A DNA stretch of 64,000 nt from JANNMJ01 sp031397815 (GCA_031397815.1 JANNMJ010000246.1:1-64000); one strand, 5' to 3'; numbered from the stretch's first letter, positions 18,050 to 26,898 are shown. A program made the numbers and translations. The notes: a model not told the origin generated them from the sequence alone.

Positions 18050-18550
18050 ATGAGCAGTTTCCAGTTTTACGAAGATGCCGCTAAGGAATGGCGGTGGCGC
18101 CTGAAAGACGGCAATCACAAAATCGTAGCCGACTCAGGTGAAGGCTACAAGGAGAAGGCCGAATGCCAGAAGGCCGCAGGCCTCTTCACGGCGCTTGGGC
18201 CTGATGCCCCGGTGCGAGAGGCCGGAGAGCCGAGTAATAACTCGGCTGAGTGGGAATACTACAAAGACCGCAAGGGTGAATGGCGCTGGCGCTTTCTCGT
18301 CAAAGGGAATGCGGACAAGCAACTCGCCGATAGCTCCGAGGGCTATGAGTCCGAGTACAACGTTAAGCGAGCCATCGCGAACGTAAAAGACCTGCTTCGC
18401 AAGGAAGACCAACAGGGGAGCGGAAACTCTGGTGGCGGTAATTCGGGCGGTGGTTCCGGCAGTGGTGGCACTTCCGGTGGAGGAACCCCAGGTGGTGGCT
18501 ACCAGCCTCCCACGTCCGGTGGTTCCAATGTGCCGCCTCGTTTCGCCTAA
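18050..18550 (+). CDS. Tandem DUF1508 (YegP-like) protein with flexible Gly-rich tail
   Basis: A 166-residue protein. Two DUF1508 repeats are clear: about residues 3-46 and 67-113, each with E-W-R-W-R (13-17 and 77-81) and an ADSGEGY/ADSSEGY turn. From 121 to 160 the chain is Gly/Ser-rich and disordered, ending in VPPRFA. DUF1508 domains are small folds of unknown role. It is the first gene of an operon with an E2-E1 fusion (22 bp downstream) and a JAMM peptidase. Its loose tail makes it the obvious candidate for the protein that is conjugated, but this is inference. The ATG at 18050 has a purine-rich AGAAGAAA before it; 18014 is an alternative. Confidence 0.85.
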   Translation: MSSFQFYEDAAKEWRWRLKDGNHKIVADSGEGYKEKAECQKAAGLFTALGPDAPVREAGEPSNNSAEWEYYKDRKGEWRWRFLVKGNADKQLADSSEGYESEYNVKRAIANVKDLLRKEDQQGSGNSGGGNSGGGSGSGGTSGGGTPGGGYQPPTSGGSNVPPRFA

Positions 18551-18572
18551 GTCACAGCCGAGAATCACCCTA

Positions 18573-20318
18573 ATGGATAGCCTCGACCACGTGATTCTTC
18601 TCCACAGCCTCCCACTCCTGGCTCAGATGCCAGGAGTGGGAGTGACGGGAGACTGGCGGCAGATGCCCAATCAGAATGTCTGGCTGCTCCGACTTCGGTT
18701 GGAACTGCTGAACACCGCGCCCACCGCCGAACTACCTCAGTTCACAGATTGGGAGTTAGTTGCAGATTTTGACCGAGACCCGATTGGACACGTTCAGTTA
18801 AATCCCGCTCTCGCTGGGGAGGTGGTAACTGCCACTTTCGACCACCAAATGTTTAATGGTGGAAATCACCCGACTTGGGAATGCCGGGCTGGACAGATTT
18901 GTACCGGCTCTTGGTCTGGGACGCTTGCCGATTCTCGGAATGCTATTGCGCACGAGCCATCCAACTTGTTGCACCGCCTGCAGTGGCACGTAAGTCGAGC
19001 CATTGACTGGCTACAAGAGGCTGCTACAGCGAAGTTGATGGCAGTAGGTGATTTCTTCGAGCTTCCCGATTTTAATACGGGGCCGAAAGGTGCTCAGGCC
19101 TTTCTGGCTTATTATGAGGACGAAAATTCATTCGCTGAATGGCAAACACGGCCAGAACAATCGGGCTTCGCCGAGCTTGTGAGGTGGTCTAACGGAATTC
19201 GTCTTGTTCGCCGCTTTAAAGACCTGACAGGGCGTCAAACCATCTACGAAATACCTTGGGGCTACGGAGTCGATGCCATATCAAAGTTTCAGGATACGGC
19301 GCTTTGGGTTCGCCTAAAGGACGTTCCCACGGTTCGGCAACGGCAAGTTCCTACGACGTGGGCAGAGCTCGAAGAAGCACTTCAAGAGCAAGGACTTGAC
19401 CTGATGACGCTTGTTAGCCCTCTATGGGCACCCCGGCACGACCCGACTGGTCACATCTTCGTGCTGTTCGGGATGCCCATTCCTCGGCGCGTAGGCGAAC
19501 TCGTTTCTCGTTACCATTGGCATCTGCTATGGCTCTCTCCAGAAATTAAAGCGGGAAAGGCCGAGATTAGACGTCAGACTTTAAAGAACCGTCTAAAGGC
19601 CGAATTGCCTGTTCGTTGGGCAGTGAAAGTAGAAAACTGGCATCCCGACGAGCTACAGAATCGTGGCAGACTCTCCTCCGAACTCTGCAAATCCAGCATT
19701 ATTCTTATCGGCGCCGGAGCATTAGGTAGCGCCATCGCGGAGCAACTGGTGAGAATGGGAGTACAGGATTTGACTATCGTGGACGACGAGCTTCTTGAAG
19801 GAGGTAATTTGGTGCGCCATACACTCACGCTTCCTTCTATCTTAGCGCATAAAGTCGTGGAGTTGGCCAAACAACTCAACCTTTCAAACCCCCTCGCGCG
19901 GGTAACTGGTATCGCCGCCAAAGCTCCGTCGCATAGGCAAGACTTTGTCGCAGCCGCAGAGCGCGCAACGCTCGTCATCGATGCAACGGCTGACGATGCG
20001 GTACTGCGCTCTCTGCCCCTCCCCGGACTGGCTTCTACCGTACCAGTTGCTAGTTGTTCTTTGAGCCTCTACGCTGAGGACTTGTTCTTCTATGCTAATC
20101 AAGCCGGCGCCTTCGACTGGTCCGATTTCACGACGTGGTTTGCACCATTTCGGCACGAGCAGAATCGCCGCGTAGAGCAAGACGGGTTGGTGATGCCTCG
20201 TGGTGCCGGGTGCTGGCATCCGCTCACACCGGCACCCTTAAACCGGATTCAGGGACTTGCGGGCATAGCGGTGGAGCTAGTACACGGCCCACTTAAATCT
20301 TGGACGGCTCGGGGTTGA
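18573..20318 (+). CDS. E2-E1 fusion (Cap2-like), cut by an IS630 insertion
   Basis: The native part is residues 1-570; residues 571-581 come from the inserted IS. Residues ~1-160 look like a bacterial E2 domain, with H99 and candidate catalytic C110 in HPTWECRAGQICTGSW. A middle linker region follows (~160-365). From 370 the ThiF/E1 adenylation domain shows GAGALG (380-385), D404/D405, R415 and K427, which bind ATP. C495 and C547 are candidates for the E1 thioester cysteine. The order E2-then-E1 is that of Cap2 of type II CBASS, which ligates a protein C-terminus to targets. Joining to 21479-21592 restores a 606-residue protein. As it stands, the last ~36 residues are lost, so activity is doubtful. 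Confidence 0.85.
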   Translation: MDSLDHVILLHSLPLLAQMPGVGVTGDWRQMPNQNVWLLRLRLELLNTAPTAELPQFTDWELVADFDRDPIGHVQLNPALAGEVVTATFDHQMFNGGNHPTWECRAGQICTGSWSGTLADSRNAIAHEPSNLLHRLQWHVSRAIDWLQEAATAKLMAVGDFFELPDFNTGPKGAQAFLAYYEDENSFAEWQTRPEQSGFAELVRWSNGIRLVRRFKDLTGRQTIYEIPWGYGVDAISKFQDTALWVRLKDVPTVRQRQVPTTWAELEEALQEQGLDLMTLVSPLWAPRHDPTGHIFVLFGMPIPRRVGELVSRYHWHLLWLSPEIKAGKAEIRRQTLKNRLKAELPVRWAVKVENWHPDELQNRGRLSSELCKSSIILIGAGALGSAIAEQLVRMGVQDLTIVDDELLEGGNLVRHTLTLPSILAHKVVELAKQLNLSNPLARVTGIAAKAPSHRQDFVAAAERATLVIDATADDAVLRSLPLPGLASTVPVASCSLSLYAEDLFFYANQAGAFDWSDFTTWFAPFRHEQNRRVEQDGLVMPRGAGCWHPLTPAPLNRIQGLAGIAVELVHGPLKSWTARG

Positions 20319-20943
20319 GCGGATTGACCTTGTGATACCAGGAAGCTAAGCTGGTTCGAGCTTGAGAGGCGGTGAAGCTCCAGTGGATTTTCACGGCGTG
20401 GCGGTTGCGCTCCTGGGCCCAAACCAGGGTTTGGGTCTGCAAGGTCGGCAGATCGGCAATGCGTCGGTTGAGACACTGGCGGGCTAGGGCGGAAAACTCA
20501 ATTTCCGCCATGTTGAGCCAAGAAGCGTGCTTGGGCGTGAAGTGAAAGTGCAGCGTCTGGCGCAGCTGGCTGGCCCGCGCGACGGGCAGGTGCTGATAAA
20601 AGGAGCTGTAAGCGTGCGTGTTGAGATTGTCCTGCACCAGCTCGATTCTCCCGGCCTGCGGATAGTGCGTGGCCAAGAGCCAGTCGAAGAACTGGGCGTA
20701 GTCGGCCTTGGTGCGCTGGTGGCGCACCTGCACGTAGCGCTGCCCCGTGTCCAGGTCGTAGGCCAAGAGCACGCACGCCATGCCGTTGCGTACGTACTCG
20801 TAGTCTTCGCGCTGGCCGTGTCCCGGCGCCAGCGGCAGGGGCGCATACACCTCATCGAGCAGCTGACAGGGCCGCTCATCAAAGCACAGCCGCACCACCC
20901 CCGGCTGGGCCGGCTGCTCGTAGACATCCAGCACATCTTCCAT
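20293..20943 (-). CDS. IS630 transposase, catalytic part (DDE)
   Basis: A 216-residue frame holding the DDE catalytic core: D22 in CFDERP, D105 in LVQDNLNTH, and E147 in NMAEIEF. The true protein begins upstream, because the same phase carries LKPWQRRQWCI-type residues back to the A-tract at 21012-21018. The ATG at 20943 is therefore an internal methionine in the MEDVLDVYE motif. The whole enzyme is likely made by programmed frameshifting. Confidence 0.85.
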   Translation of the reverse strand: MEDVLDVYEQPAQPGVVRLCFDERPCQLLDEVYAPLPLAPGHGQREDYEYVRNGMACVLLAYDLDTGQRYVQVRHQRTKADYAQFFDWLLATHYPQAGRIELVQDNLNTHAYSSFYQHLPVARASQLRQTLHFHFTPKHASWLNMAEIEFSALARQCLNRRIADLPTLQTQTLVWAQERNRHAVKIHWSFTASQARTSLASWYHKVNPLNPEPSKI

Positions 20944-20963
20944 GGCCGCTAGGTAGGCCCCGT

Positions 20964-21425
20964 CTACCGGCCCGATGCACCACTGGCGGCGCTGCCAGGG
21001 CTTGAGCTGACTTTTTTTAACACCAGGCGCACCGCTTCCTCGCTCAACTCATGGCCGCGCACGACGAGCCGCTCCCGCAGCAGGCGCACACTCCAGCGGC
21101 CGGCCCCGTCCGGGGCCTGGGAGCAAGCCAGCTGGGTAATGGCCGCTTCCACGCGGGGCGTGACCTTGCGCGGCTGGCCCGATCGCGGGCGTTCCGTGAG
21201 GGCCGCCTCCAGCCCATCGGCCCGGTAGCGGGCCCAGACGTTGTAGACCGTCGCTCGGCTCACCAGCACGGCGGCGGCGACGGCTTGCGGACTCAGGCCC
21301 TGATGGGCCAAGAGCAGCACCCGGGCCCGGCTCAGGCGGCGGGCCGAGCTATGCCCTTGCCGAATCAGACGGGGCAGCGCGGCCGCATCGGCTTCGCGCA
21401 ACTGGAAGGACACGGGCGTCGACAT
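20964..21425 (-). CDS. IS630 transposase, N-terminal part (HTH)
   Basis: A 153-residue frame with the winged helix-turn-helix DNA-binding region of IS630 transposases: LSPQAVAAAVLVSRATVYNVWARYRADG, then LTERPRSGQPRKV. The frame runs out just after a seven-A tract (plus-strand 21012-21018), where ribosomes could slip into the catalytic frame. The last ~15 residues after the tract are not authentic. Confidence 0.85.
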   Translation of the reverse strand: MSTPVSFQLREADAAALPRLIRQGHSSARRLSRARVLLLAHQGLSPQAVAAAVLVSRATVYNVWARYRADGLEAALTERPRSGQPRKVTPRVEAAITQLACSQAPDGAGRWSVRLLRERLVVRGHELSEEAVRLVLKKVSSSPGSAASGASGR

Positions 21426-21478
21426 AGAGGCAGCGGAATGGTGGCCCTAAATCTACCAACTATGTGGGTCACGTACTA

Positions 21479-21592
21479 GTACAACAGCTAGTCGAACCAG
21501 CGCCCCAGTTGCCGGTTAAAATTCGCCATTCTTGGGTGTCTCCCCGAATTCCGAAATTCGCCAACTCCGATGTGCTACTGGTGGAGGCGTAG
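21479..21592 (+). pseudogene. Detached C-terminus of the E2-E1 fusion
   Basis: Reading from the right IS flank in the phase of the interrupted gene gives 36 residues after the shared valine, starting QQLVEPAPQLPVK and ending VLLVEA before TAG at 21590. There is no frame change between 20282 and 21479 when the IS and one TA are removed. The fragment has no start of its own and ends 23 bp into the JAMM gene. Confidence 0.85.
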
Positions 21593-22103
21593 CACCCGAG
21601 TATCCGCGCCGCCACCTTCTCCCTTGATTTTGGCTTCAGATGATGGACGACTCTGCCTGACTATTTCCGGTCAAGCTCTAGCGGCGATGCGCGCCGAAGC
21701 GATACGCTGCTATCCGCTCGAAACAGGCGGCATCTTATTAGGTACCCTGAGTAGCAATCTTCGATTGGCCACCATCGTCTTAGCAGCCCCACCACCCTCT
21801 GATTCTAGACACGGCCGCACCAGTTTCCAGCGCGGAGTCAGAGGCGTAAGAAAGATGATTGCTCGGGCAAGGCGGCAAACTCCACCGCTTTGTTATCTGG
21901 GCGAGTGGCATACACATCCCGGAGCGAGCCCCGAGGCAAGCGGCCCTGATTTGCACCAAATGAGCGAGGCTGTCAGAACTCATCTTGCGGGTTCGAGGAC
22001 GCCCATCTTACTCATCGCTGGAGGCGAGCCATCAAAAGGTCTAGAGTTCCAAGCCTCGCTCCATCGTCTTGGAGAAGGTACGATATACTTACGGCCTCTT
22101 TAA
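21570..22103 (+). CDS. JAMM/JAB isopeptidase (Cap3-like)
   Basis: A 177-residue protein with a full JAMM zinc site: E51 in the LETGGILLG motif and H114-x-H116-x7-S124-x2-D127 in GEWHTHPGASPEASGPD. JAMM proteases next to E1/E2 genes cleave isopeptide bonds and reverse conjugation, as Cap3 does in type II CBASS. The ATG at 21570 overlaps the end of the E1 frame by 23 bp. The first ~20 residues are not domain-like, so an internal TTG or GTG start is possible. The IS630 element, reading the other way, now separates it from its operon promoter. Confidence 0.88.
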   Translation: MCYWWRRSTRVSAPPPSPLILASDDGRLCLTISGQALAAMRAEAIRCYPLETGGILLGTLSSNLRLATIVLAAPPPSDSRHGRTSFQRGVRGVRKMIARARRQTPPLCYLGEWHTHPGASPEASGPDLHQMSEAVRTHLAGSRTPILLIAGGEPSKGLEFQASLHRLGEGTIYLRPL

Positions 22104-22300
22104 ACTGAGGTGCAGCAATTACTCGGTTCTTTACTCAATCGCCTTTCTTGTGTCAATAGACTTGACGACGGCCGCTGATTCCGCTTCAAGCATCATTGTC
22201 CCTTGCGCTTTTCGGTTTGCAATAAAACTCTCGAAGGTTGAAGTTCGCTCGATAGCCAGAGAAGAACGTAAGTGTATCGTAACAAAGGCGTAGCGGCTCA

Positions 22301-22582
22301 TTACTGAGGCGGTTGTGAGGAGATGGTTACGACTTTTTTAATATATCGCGCACCTACTCGACCCATCACAGCTTGGCGCGCAGGTGCTTGTTCGACCCGA
22401 GCTGGGTAGGCGTGAGCAGCCAGACGTTGCCAGTAGGCTAGTAGCATCGGCGAGATGCCGTGGGCCCGGGCGACATCAGATGGACGCGCGCCGGCCGTAA
22501 GCTGGCGCACACACTGGGCCTTAAAAGCGACAGTATGTTTTCGCCGCGAAGCCGGCGAGAGGAACGAAGGGGAAGAAGCCAT
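22301..22582 (-). pseudogene. Transposase OrfA-like fragment
   Basis: A 93-residue frame starting with a helix-turn-helix typical of IS3/IS66-type OrfA proteins: RRKHTVAFKAQCVRQLTAG, then PSDVARAHGISPMLLAYWQRLA. No catalytic partner frame follows and no terminal repeats are clear. It is a remnant, and a second mark of transposition beside the conjugation operon. Confidence 0.6.
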
Positions 22583-23122
22583 TGGGCAGGAAAGTCAAGA
22601 CAACCGCCTGTCTGTCATGGCCAGACCACCTCATTCAATTAGCTTGAACGGCGTCGCGAAAAGCGCGCTTGAACCGTCGGTACTGCGCGTCGACTTGCGG
22701 ATCGTCAAGCTCTTGTGATGCATTTATGAAGCCCGCGGGCTCGATGACAGCAATTGGGCCGATAGCGGCCGGAAGGAAGGAATCGTGGTTACTTTCCCCG
22801 ACAATGTCTCGCTCAATAGATTAGCTCCGAGGTCAGCTAAGTCCTAACACCCTTCAAGACACTCACCTCAAATTCAGTACATACACTGATGCGCGTGCGC
22901 CACTGCCCCCTTTATGTTTGTCGCGTCTCATTTTAACTCACCAATGGTATTTGGAGCTAATCAGACGTGAAATACTTTGGCAGCACCTTCGGCCATCTCT
23001 TAGCCTGAGAAAGCAGCAATTAGGCTGCTGCCAAGCAACTTATCTACGTCTCGTTACACATTTCTTCTGAACGAATATTCAACTGATAGCGAATAAATCG
23101 TTATCAAATTTTTTATAATTTT
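22583..23122. other. Gene-free stretch, AT-rich toward its right end
   Basis: No frame here has protein-like composition. The last ~40 bp before 23123 are AT-rich (TTTTTTATAATTTT) and probably hold the promoter of the FG-GAP/T9SS gene, but no clear TAnnTTTG element with a -33 box is visible. Confidence 0.5.
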
Positions 23123-26100
23123 ATGACAATTCCTGCTAAAGCACTGATTTCTCACGCTCCACTACTTCCGGCAGAGGGGAGTAGCCGGAAAGGTCTCTTT
23201 TGCGCGGGAGGGTTAGGTTTACTCGTCTTGCTTCCCACTCTGGTATTGGCACAGCCCAGCGTTACCGGACGTAACCCAGCTCGCAACGCAATCGCAGCTC
23301 CGCGCGCCACGAACATCGTCCTCACCTTTAATCAGGCCATTTCGAGTAGCTCCGCCAGCAACGTGCGGGTATTTTCATCCCAACGCGGCGGGCAGCTCAA
23401 CCGGCCCGGTGGGGGCACGCTCAGCGGCGGCGGAACCAATACCCTTACGTTCAATCCCACCACCGACCTTCGACCGGGAGAGACGGTCGAGGTCATCGTG
23501 CCCGCCACCGTGCGGAGTGTGAGCGAAGTGGCCGCCAACCGCCACGTCTACCAGTTCACCGCCGCCGCCGCCAGTGGTCCGGGGACATTCTCGGGGACGC
23601 AGGAGATTCCGCAGGTGGCCAATCCGCTGGGCGTAGCAGTGGGTGATGTGGATGGCGACGGCGATCTCGACATTGTCGCCGTCAATAACAACATTCGCCT
23701 CGCAACCGTCCGACTCAATAATGGATCAGGAGTTTTTACGCTCGGCCAAGACGTCGCGCTCGCCTCTGGGTCGCGGGCGCTTGCGCTAGGCGATCTGGAC
23801 GGAGACGGTGACCTCGACCTCCTCACTTTGGGCAACGGGTCTACGGTGGCGAGCGTGAACTTCAACAACGGGGCAGGAGTATTCAGCGGCAATCTCAACG
23901 TATCAGTGGGTCTCCAGCCCTACGCCGTCGCGTTAGGGGATCTGGACGGGGACGGCGACCTCGACTTCGCCGTCACCAACAACGACGGCGGCTTCGTGAG
24001 CATCCGTTTCAACAATGGGTCAGGGAGCTTCAGCGGCAGCTCCACGCTAACGACCGGCGGCCTTCCGCAAAGCGTGAAGTTCGGTGATGTCGATAGCGAC
24101 GGCGATCTGGATATGCTTGTGCTCAACCAGCTGGATACGAGGCGCTCGACGGTGAGCATCTGTCGTAATGATGGCTCGGGCGGCTTTTTCGTGAGCCAAA
24201 AGGTGGTGATCTCTAATGTAAATGACACCGATTGGGGCTACACCTTGGCCGTAGGCGATCTCGACAGCGACGGTGACCTCGATTTCGTAACCGCGAACGG
24301 CCTAAATAGCAACACCGTCAGCATCCGGCGCAACGACGGCACGGGGGCCTTCGGCAGCGGCTCCTTCTTTACCGTCGGGACGACACCGCGCAGTGTGGTG
24401 CTGGGCGATATCGACGGGGACAGTGATCTCGATTTGCTGGTCTCCAACGATACGGACTCTCTCATCAGAGTACGCCGCAACATCGGGTCGGGAGTATTTG
24501 CCGTCGAACCTGATGTGCCCGTTGGCGGAGCAGTCAACTATCTGGCCTTAGGGGATCTAGATGGCGACGGCGACCTAGACCTAGTGGCCAATAACTTTAC
24601 CAAACAGACCACTAGCATCCGCTTCAATCAGGTAGGCGACTTGGTTATCAATACGCTTGGACAGGTCATTCCTGGTGGCACCTACCGTAATATCACGGTT
24701 ACGGGTACTGGAGAAGGTACCCTAAGCGGCGACGTGACCGTTACCGGCACGTTGCTGGTACAGGCCGGCGGTCAACTGAACGATGGCTGCCATCTGGTGA
24801 CCGGACCCGGCGCCTTTACCCTTGCAGCCCGAGCCTACTTACGCATTTGCGCGGCTCAAGGGATCAGTGCCAGCGGGTCGACGGGAGCCATTCAGGTTAG
24901 CGGCAGCCGAATCTTCTCGCCTCACGCCAACTATACGTACACAGGGGCGGCTGCGCAGCTGACCGGCTCCGGTCTGCCGGTCCGCGTGTGGGAGCTGGTG
25001 AGCACCAATCCCACTTCGCTCACGCTCTCCCAACCGGTGAGCGTGCGCCAGCGCCTCAGCGTAGGCACCGGCGACCTCCTCCTTAATGCGCAGGCCTTCA
25101 CGATGCTGAGCACGGCTGACACCACGGCACTGGTCGCCAACCTCGGGGCGGGACGCGTCCTCGGCAATAGCGCTACAGTACAGCAGTACCTCACCCCGAA
25201 CCCCGGCCCGGCCGTGGGCTATCGTTTCCTGAGCAGCCCCACAGCCAACTCGACCATCGCCGACCTGACCGTACCCGGTCCGGGCGGCTTTACACCTATT
25301 GTGAATGGGCTTTACAATACGGCGCCGAATCCGGCGAGTGTACGTCCTTATCCAAACGTATTCGGCTTCGACGAGACGCGGGGCGGACCGACGGCTCCTT
25401 TCGCCACCGGTTATTTCTCGCCTACTCCTGCCGGCCAGCCCGGTTCGCAGGCTCTGACAGCGCCTTTGGTACCCGGCCGAGGATATTCGGTGGCGATGCC
25501 CCCACTGACGGAGGAGTTCACGGGTACGCTCACCAGCGGTAACGTCACGGTCGGTAACCTCACCCGCACGGGCACACCGGCTCCGGAAGGCAAGCCCGGC
25601 TATCACCTGCTGGGGAATCCTTACCCCTCGCCCCTGATCTGGGATCGGGTCACGCCTCCTACCGGGATGAGCCCTACCATTTACGTCCTCAAGACCCTGG
25701 GAGGCAACAACGCCGTCTACCTGACGCGCACCACAAATGGGGACGGCACCACCGGTACCGGCACGCTGCCTAACGGCGTGCTGGCCATCGCGCAGGGTTT
25801 CTTCGCTCAGGTAACCGGAGCGGGGCCGGTAGATTTCACCTTTACGAATACGCTACGCGCCGTAGACCCGGTCCAGGCCGCGCACTACCGTGCCCCGGCG
25901 CCACGGCCTGTCTGGAGTCTGACGCTGCGCTCTACGGAGTTGGCCACACCCGCCGAAGCACAGGACGAAGTCTTTTTTATTCTGCATCCGCCGACTGCTG
26001 AGCCGGAGAGCAGCGCACTGGTCACTGGGCAGCGCCCCGGCCGCAACCTTGGCGTGCCCACTTTAGCCACCCGCTTGCCCTCGGGTGAGGAACAGGCGAT

Positions 26101-26602
26101 TACGCGCTTACCGCTTGCGTGGCTGGAAAGCGGTGAACCCTTAGAGCTGCTGGCCGATTTACCAGCCGCTGGCACTTATCAACTCGCCGTCCACGAATGG
26201 TCAAATCTGGCCAATGCCCAGATCGTTCTGCTCGACCGTCTCACCGGCACTCATTACGACCTGACGACGACCCCCGCAGTGACTTTCACCGTGACAACCG
26301 CTGGGGAAGTAAAGGGCCGATTCGCGCTCCTATCCGGTCAGCGTCCGTTGAATGCAGAAGCTTCGACTACTTGGCGCGGATCAGCATTAGCCGTGTGGCC
26401 GAACCCAGCAGTAGGCAGTGTATTCGTAGAGGGCAGTGCGCGGGAAGGCGCAGAGATTGAACTTCTGAATGCGATTGGCCAAGTAGTCCGTCATCAGTCA
26501 GCTTCTTCGACGCACACCACTCAATTATCGCTGACGGGCTTGGCGCCCGGCGTATACACGGTACGGAGTGGCGCCCAAACGCGGCGACTGGTTGTTGACT
26601 GA
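23123..26602 (+). CDS. Secreted FG-GAP/VCBS repeat protein with T9SS sorting domain
   Basis: A 1159-residue exported protein. After a signal peptide (GLGLLVLLPTLVLAQ) comes an Ig-like SbsA-type domain (about 48-150). Then there are about eight FG-GAP/VCBS repeats with GDLDGDGDLD calcium-binding motifs (about 165-500), beta-rich filler, and a C-terminal type IX secretion domain: WPNPAVGSVFVEG, then GLAPGVYTVRSG. It is expected on the cell surface or secreted, with an adhesin-like role. Nothing links it functionally to its neighbours. Confidence 0.88.
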   Translation: MTIPAKALISHAPLLPAEGSSRKGLFCAGGLGLLVLLPTLVLAQPSVTGRNPARNAIAAPRATNIVLTFNQAISSSSASNVRVFSSQRGGQLNRPGGGTLSGGGTNTLTFNPTTDLRPGETVEVIVPATVRSVSEVAANRHVYQFTAAAASGPGTFSGTQEIPQVANPLGVAVGDVDGDGDLDIVAVNNNIRLATVRLNNGSGVFTLGQDVALASGSRALALGDLDGDGDLDLLTLGNGSTVASVNFNNGAGVFSGNLNVSVGLQPYAVALGDLDGDGDLDFAVTNNDGGFVSIRFNNGSGSFSGSSTLTTGGLPQSVKFGDVDSDGDLDMLVLNQLDTRRSTVSICRNDGSGGFFVSQKVVISNVNDTDWGYTLAVGDLDSDGDLDFVTANGLNSNTVSIRRNDGTGAFGSGSFFTVGTTPRSVVLGDIDGDSDLDLLVSNDTDSLIRVRRNIGSGVFAVEPDVPVGGAVNYLALGDLDGDGDLDLVANNFTKQTTSIRFNQVGDLVINTLGQVIPGGTYRNITVTGTGEGTLSGDVTVTGTLLVQAGGQLNDGCHLVTGPGAFTLAARAYLRICAAQGISASGSTGAIQVSGSRIFSPHANYTYTGAAAQLTGSGLPVRVWELVSTNPTSLTLSQPVSVRQRLSVGTGDLLLNAQAFTMLSTADTTALVANLGAGRVLGNSATVQQYLTPNPGPAVGYRFLSSPTANSTIADLTVPGPGGFTPIVNGLYNTAPNPASVRPYPNVFGFDETRGGPTAPFATGYFSPTPAGQPGSQALTAPLVPGRGYSVAMPPLTEEFTGTLTSGNVTVGNLTRTGTPAPEGKPGYHLLGNPYPSPLIWDRVTPPTGMSPTIYVLKTLGGNNAVYLTRTTNGDGTTGTGTLPNGVLAIAQGFFAQVTGAGPVDFTFTNTLRAVDPVQAAHYRAPAPRPVWSLTLRSTELATPAEAQDEVFFILHPPTAEPESSALVTGQRPGRNLGVPTLATRLPSGEEQAITRLPLAWLESGEPLELLADLPAAGTYQLAVHEWSNLANAQIVLLDRLTGTHYDLTTTPAVTFTVTTAGEVKGRFALLSGQRPLNAEASTTWRGSALAVWPNPAVGSVFVEGSAREGAEIELLNAIGQVVRHQSASSTHTTQLSLTGLAPGVYTVRSGAQTRRLVVD

Positions 26603-26756
26603 GTGAAATCGACCGTTTACCATTCGGTCACTGGGCGCAACGAGCGCGTCACGATTAGCACGATATCCCCAGCCTTTGCCGGCCGAAACCCGGTGAAGGC
26701 TGGGAGCGCTATAGGGATTGAAAGAACTGCCCTTCTGCCAACTACAAAGCTTGTCG

Positions 26757-26831
26757 GTCACAAACCGTAACAGACGGTAACGACGGATAACGGGCGGTAA
26801 CATTTTGTTACGTTTTGTTACCCGTGGTTAC
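26757..26831. repeat. Eight 10-bp-phased GTNAC-type motifs
   Basis: GTCAC at 26757, GTAAC at 26767 and 26777, ATAAC at 26787, GTAAC at 26797, then GTTAC at 26807, 26817 and 26827: each begins exactly 10 bp after the last. The five-base gaps are not conserved. The array lies between two convergent genes (ending at 26602 and 26899). Confidence 0.75.
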
Positions 26832-26898
26832 GACCTGAAATGATTCAGTAACCTACTGCCTGCTTCTACTAACCCGTGGCTGTGTGGGCACCGTTTAT

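Larger units (their letters stand above)
20280..21476 (-). mobile_element. IS630-family insertion sequence
   Basis: The element is about 1,197 bp, with imperfect terminal inverted repeats beginning GTAC..G.CCCAC at both ends (20280 inward and 21476 inward). Each side is flanked by TA within CTAG (20278-20279 and 21477-21478), matching IS630 TA target duplication. It carries the transposase in two overlapping phases on the minus strand. It lies within the E1 domain gene, opposite to its direction. Confidence 0.9.

Noticed and set aside
18050..22103. Operon as a standard type II CBASS
   Set aside because: No CD-NTase and no recognisable effector adjacent; only the Cap2- and Cap3-like parts fit.
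22069..22293. 74-residue frame after the JAMM gene
   Set aside because: Overlaps the end of the JAMM gene, no conserved features and no clear start.
26757..26831. GTNAC array as a CRISPR
   Set aside because: Motif is only 5 bp with 5-bp gaps; no repeat-spacer structure. No CRISPR array was found in the window.
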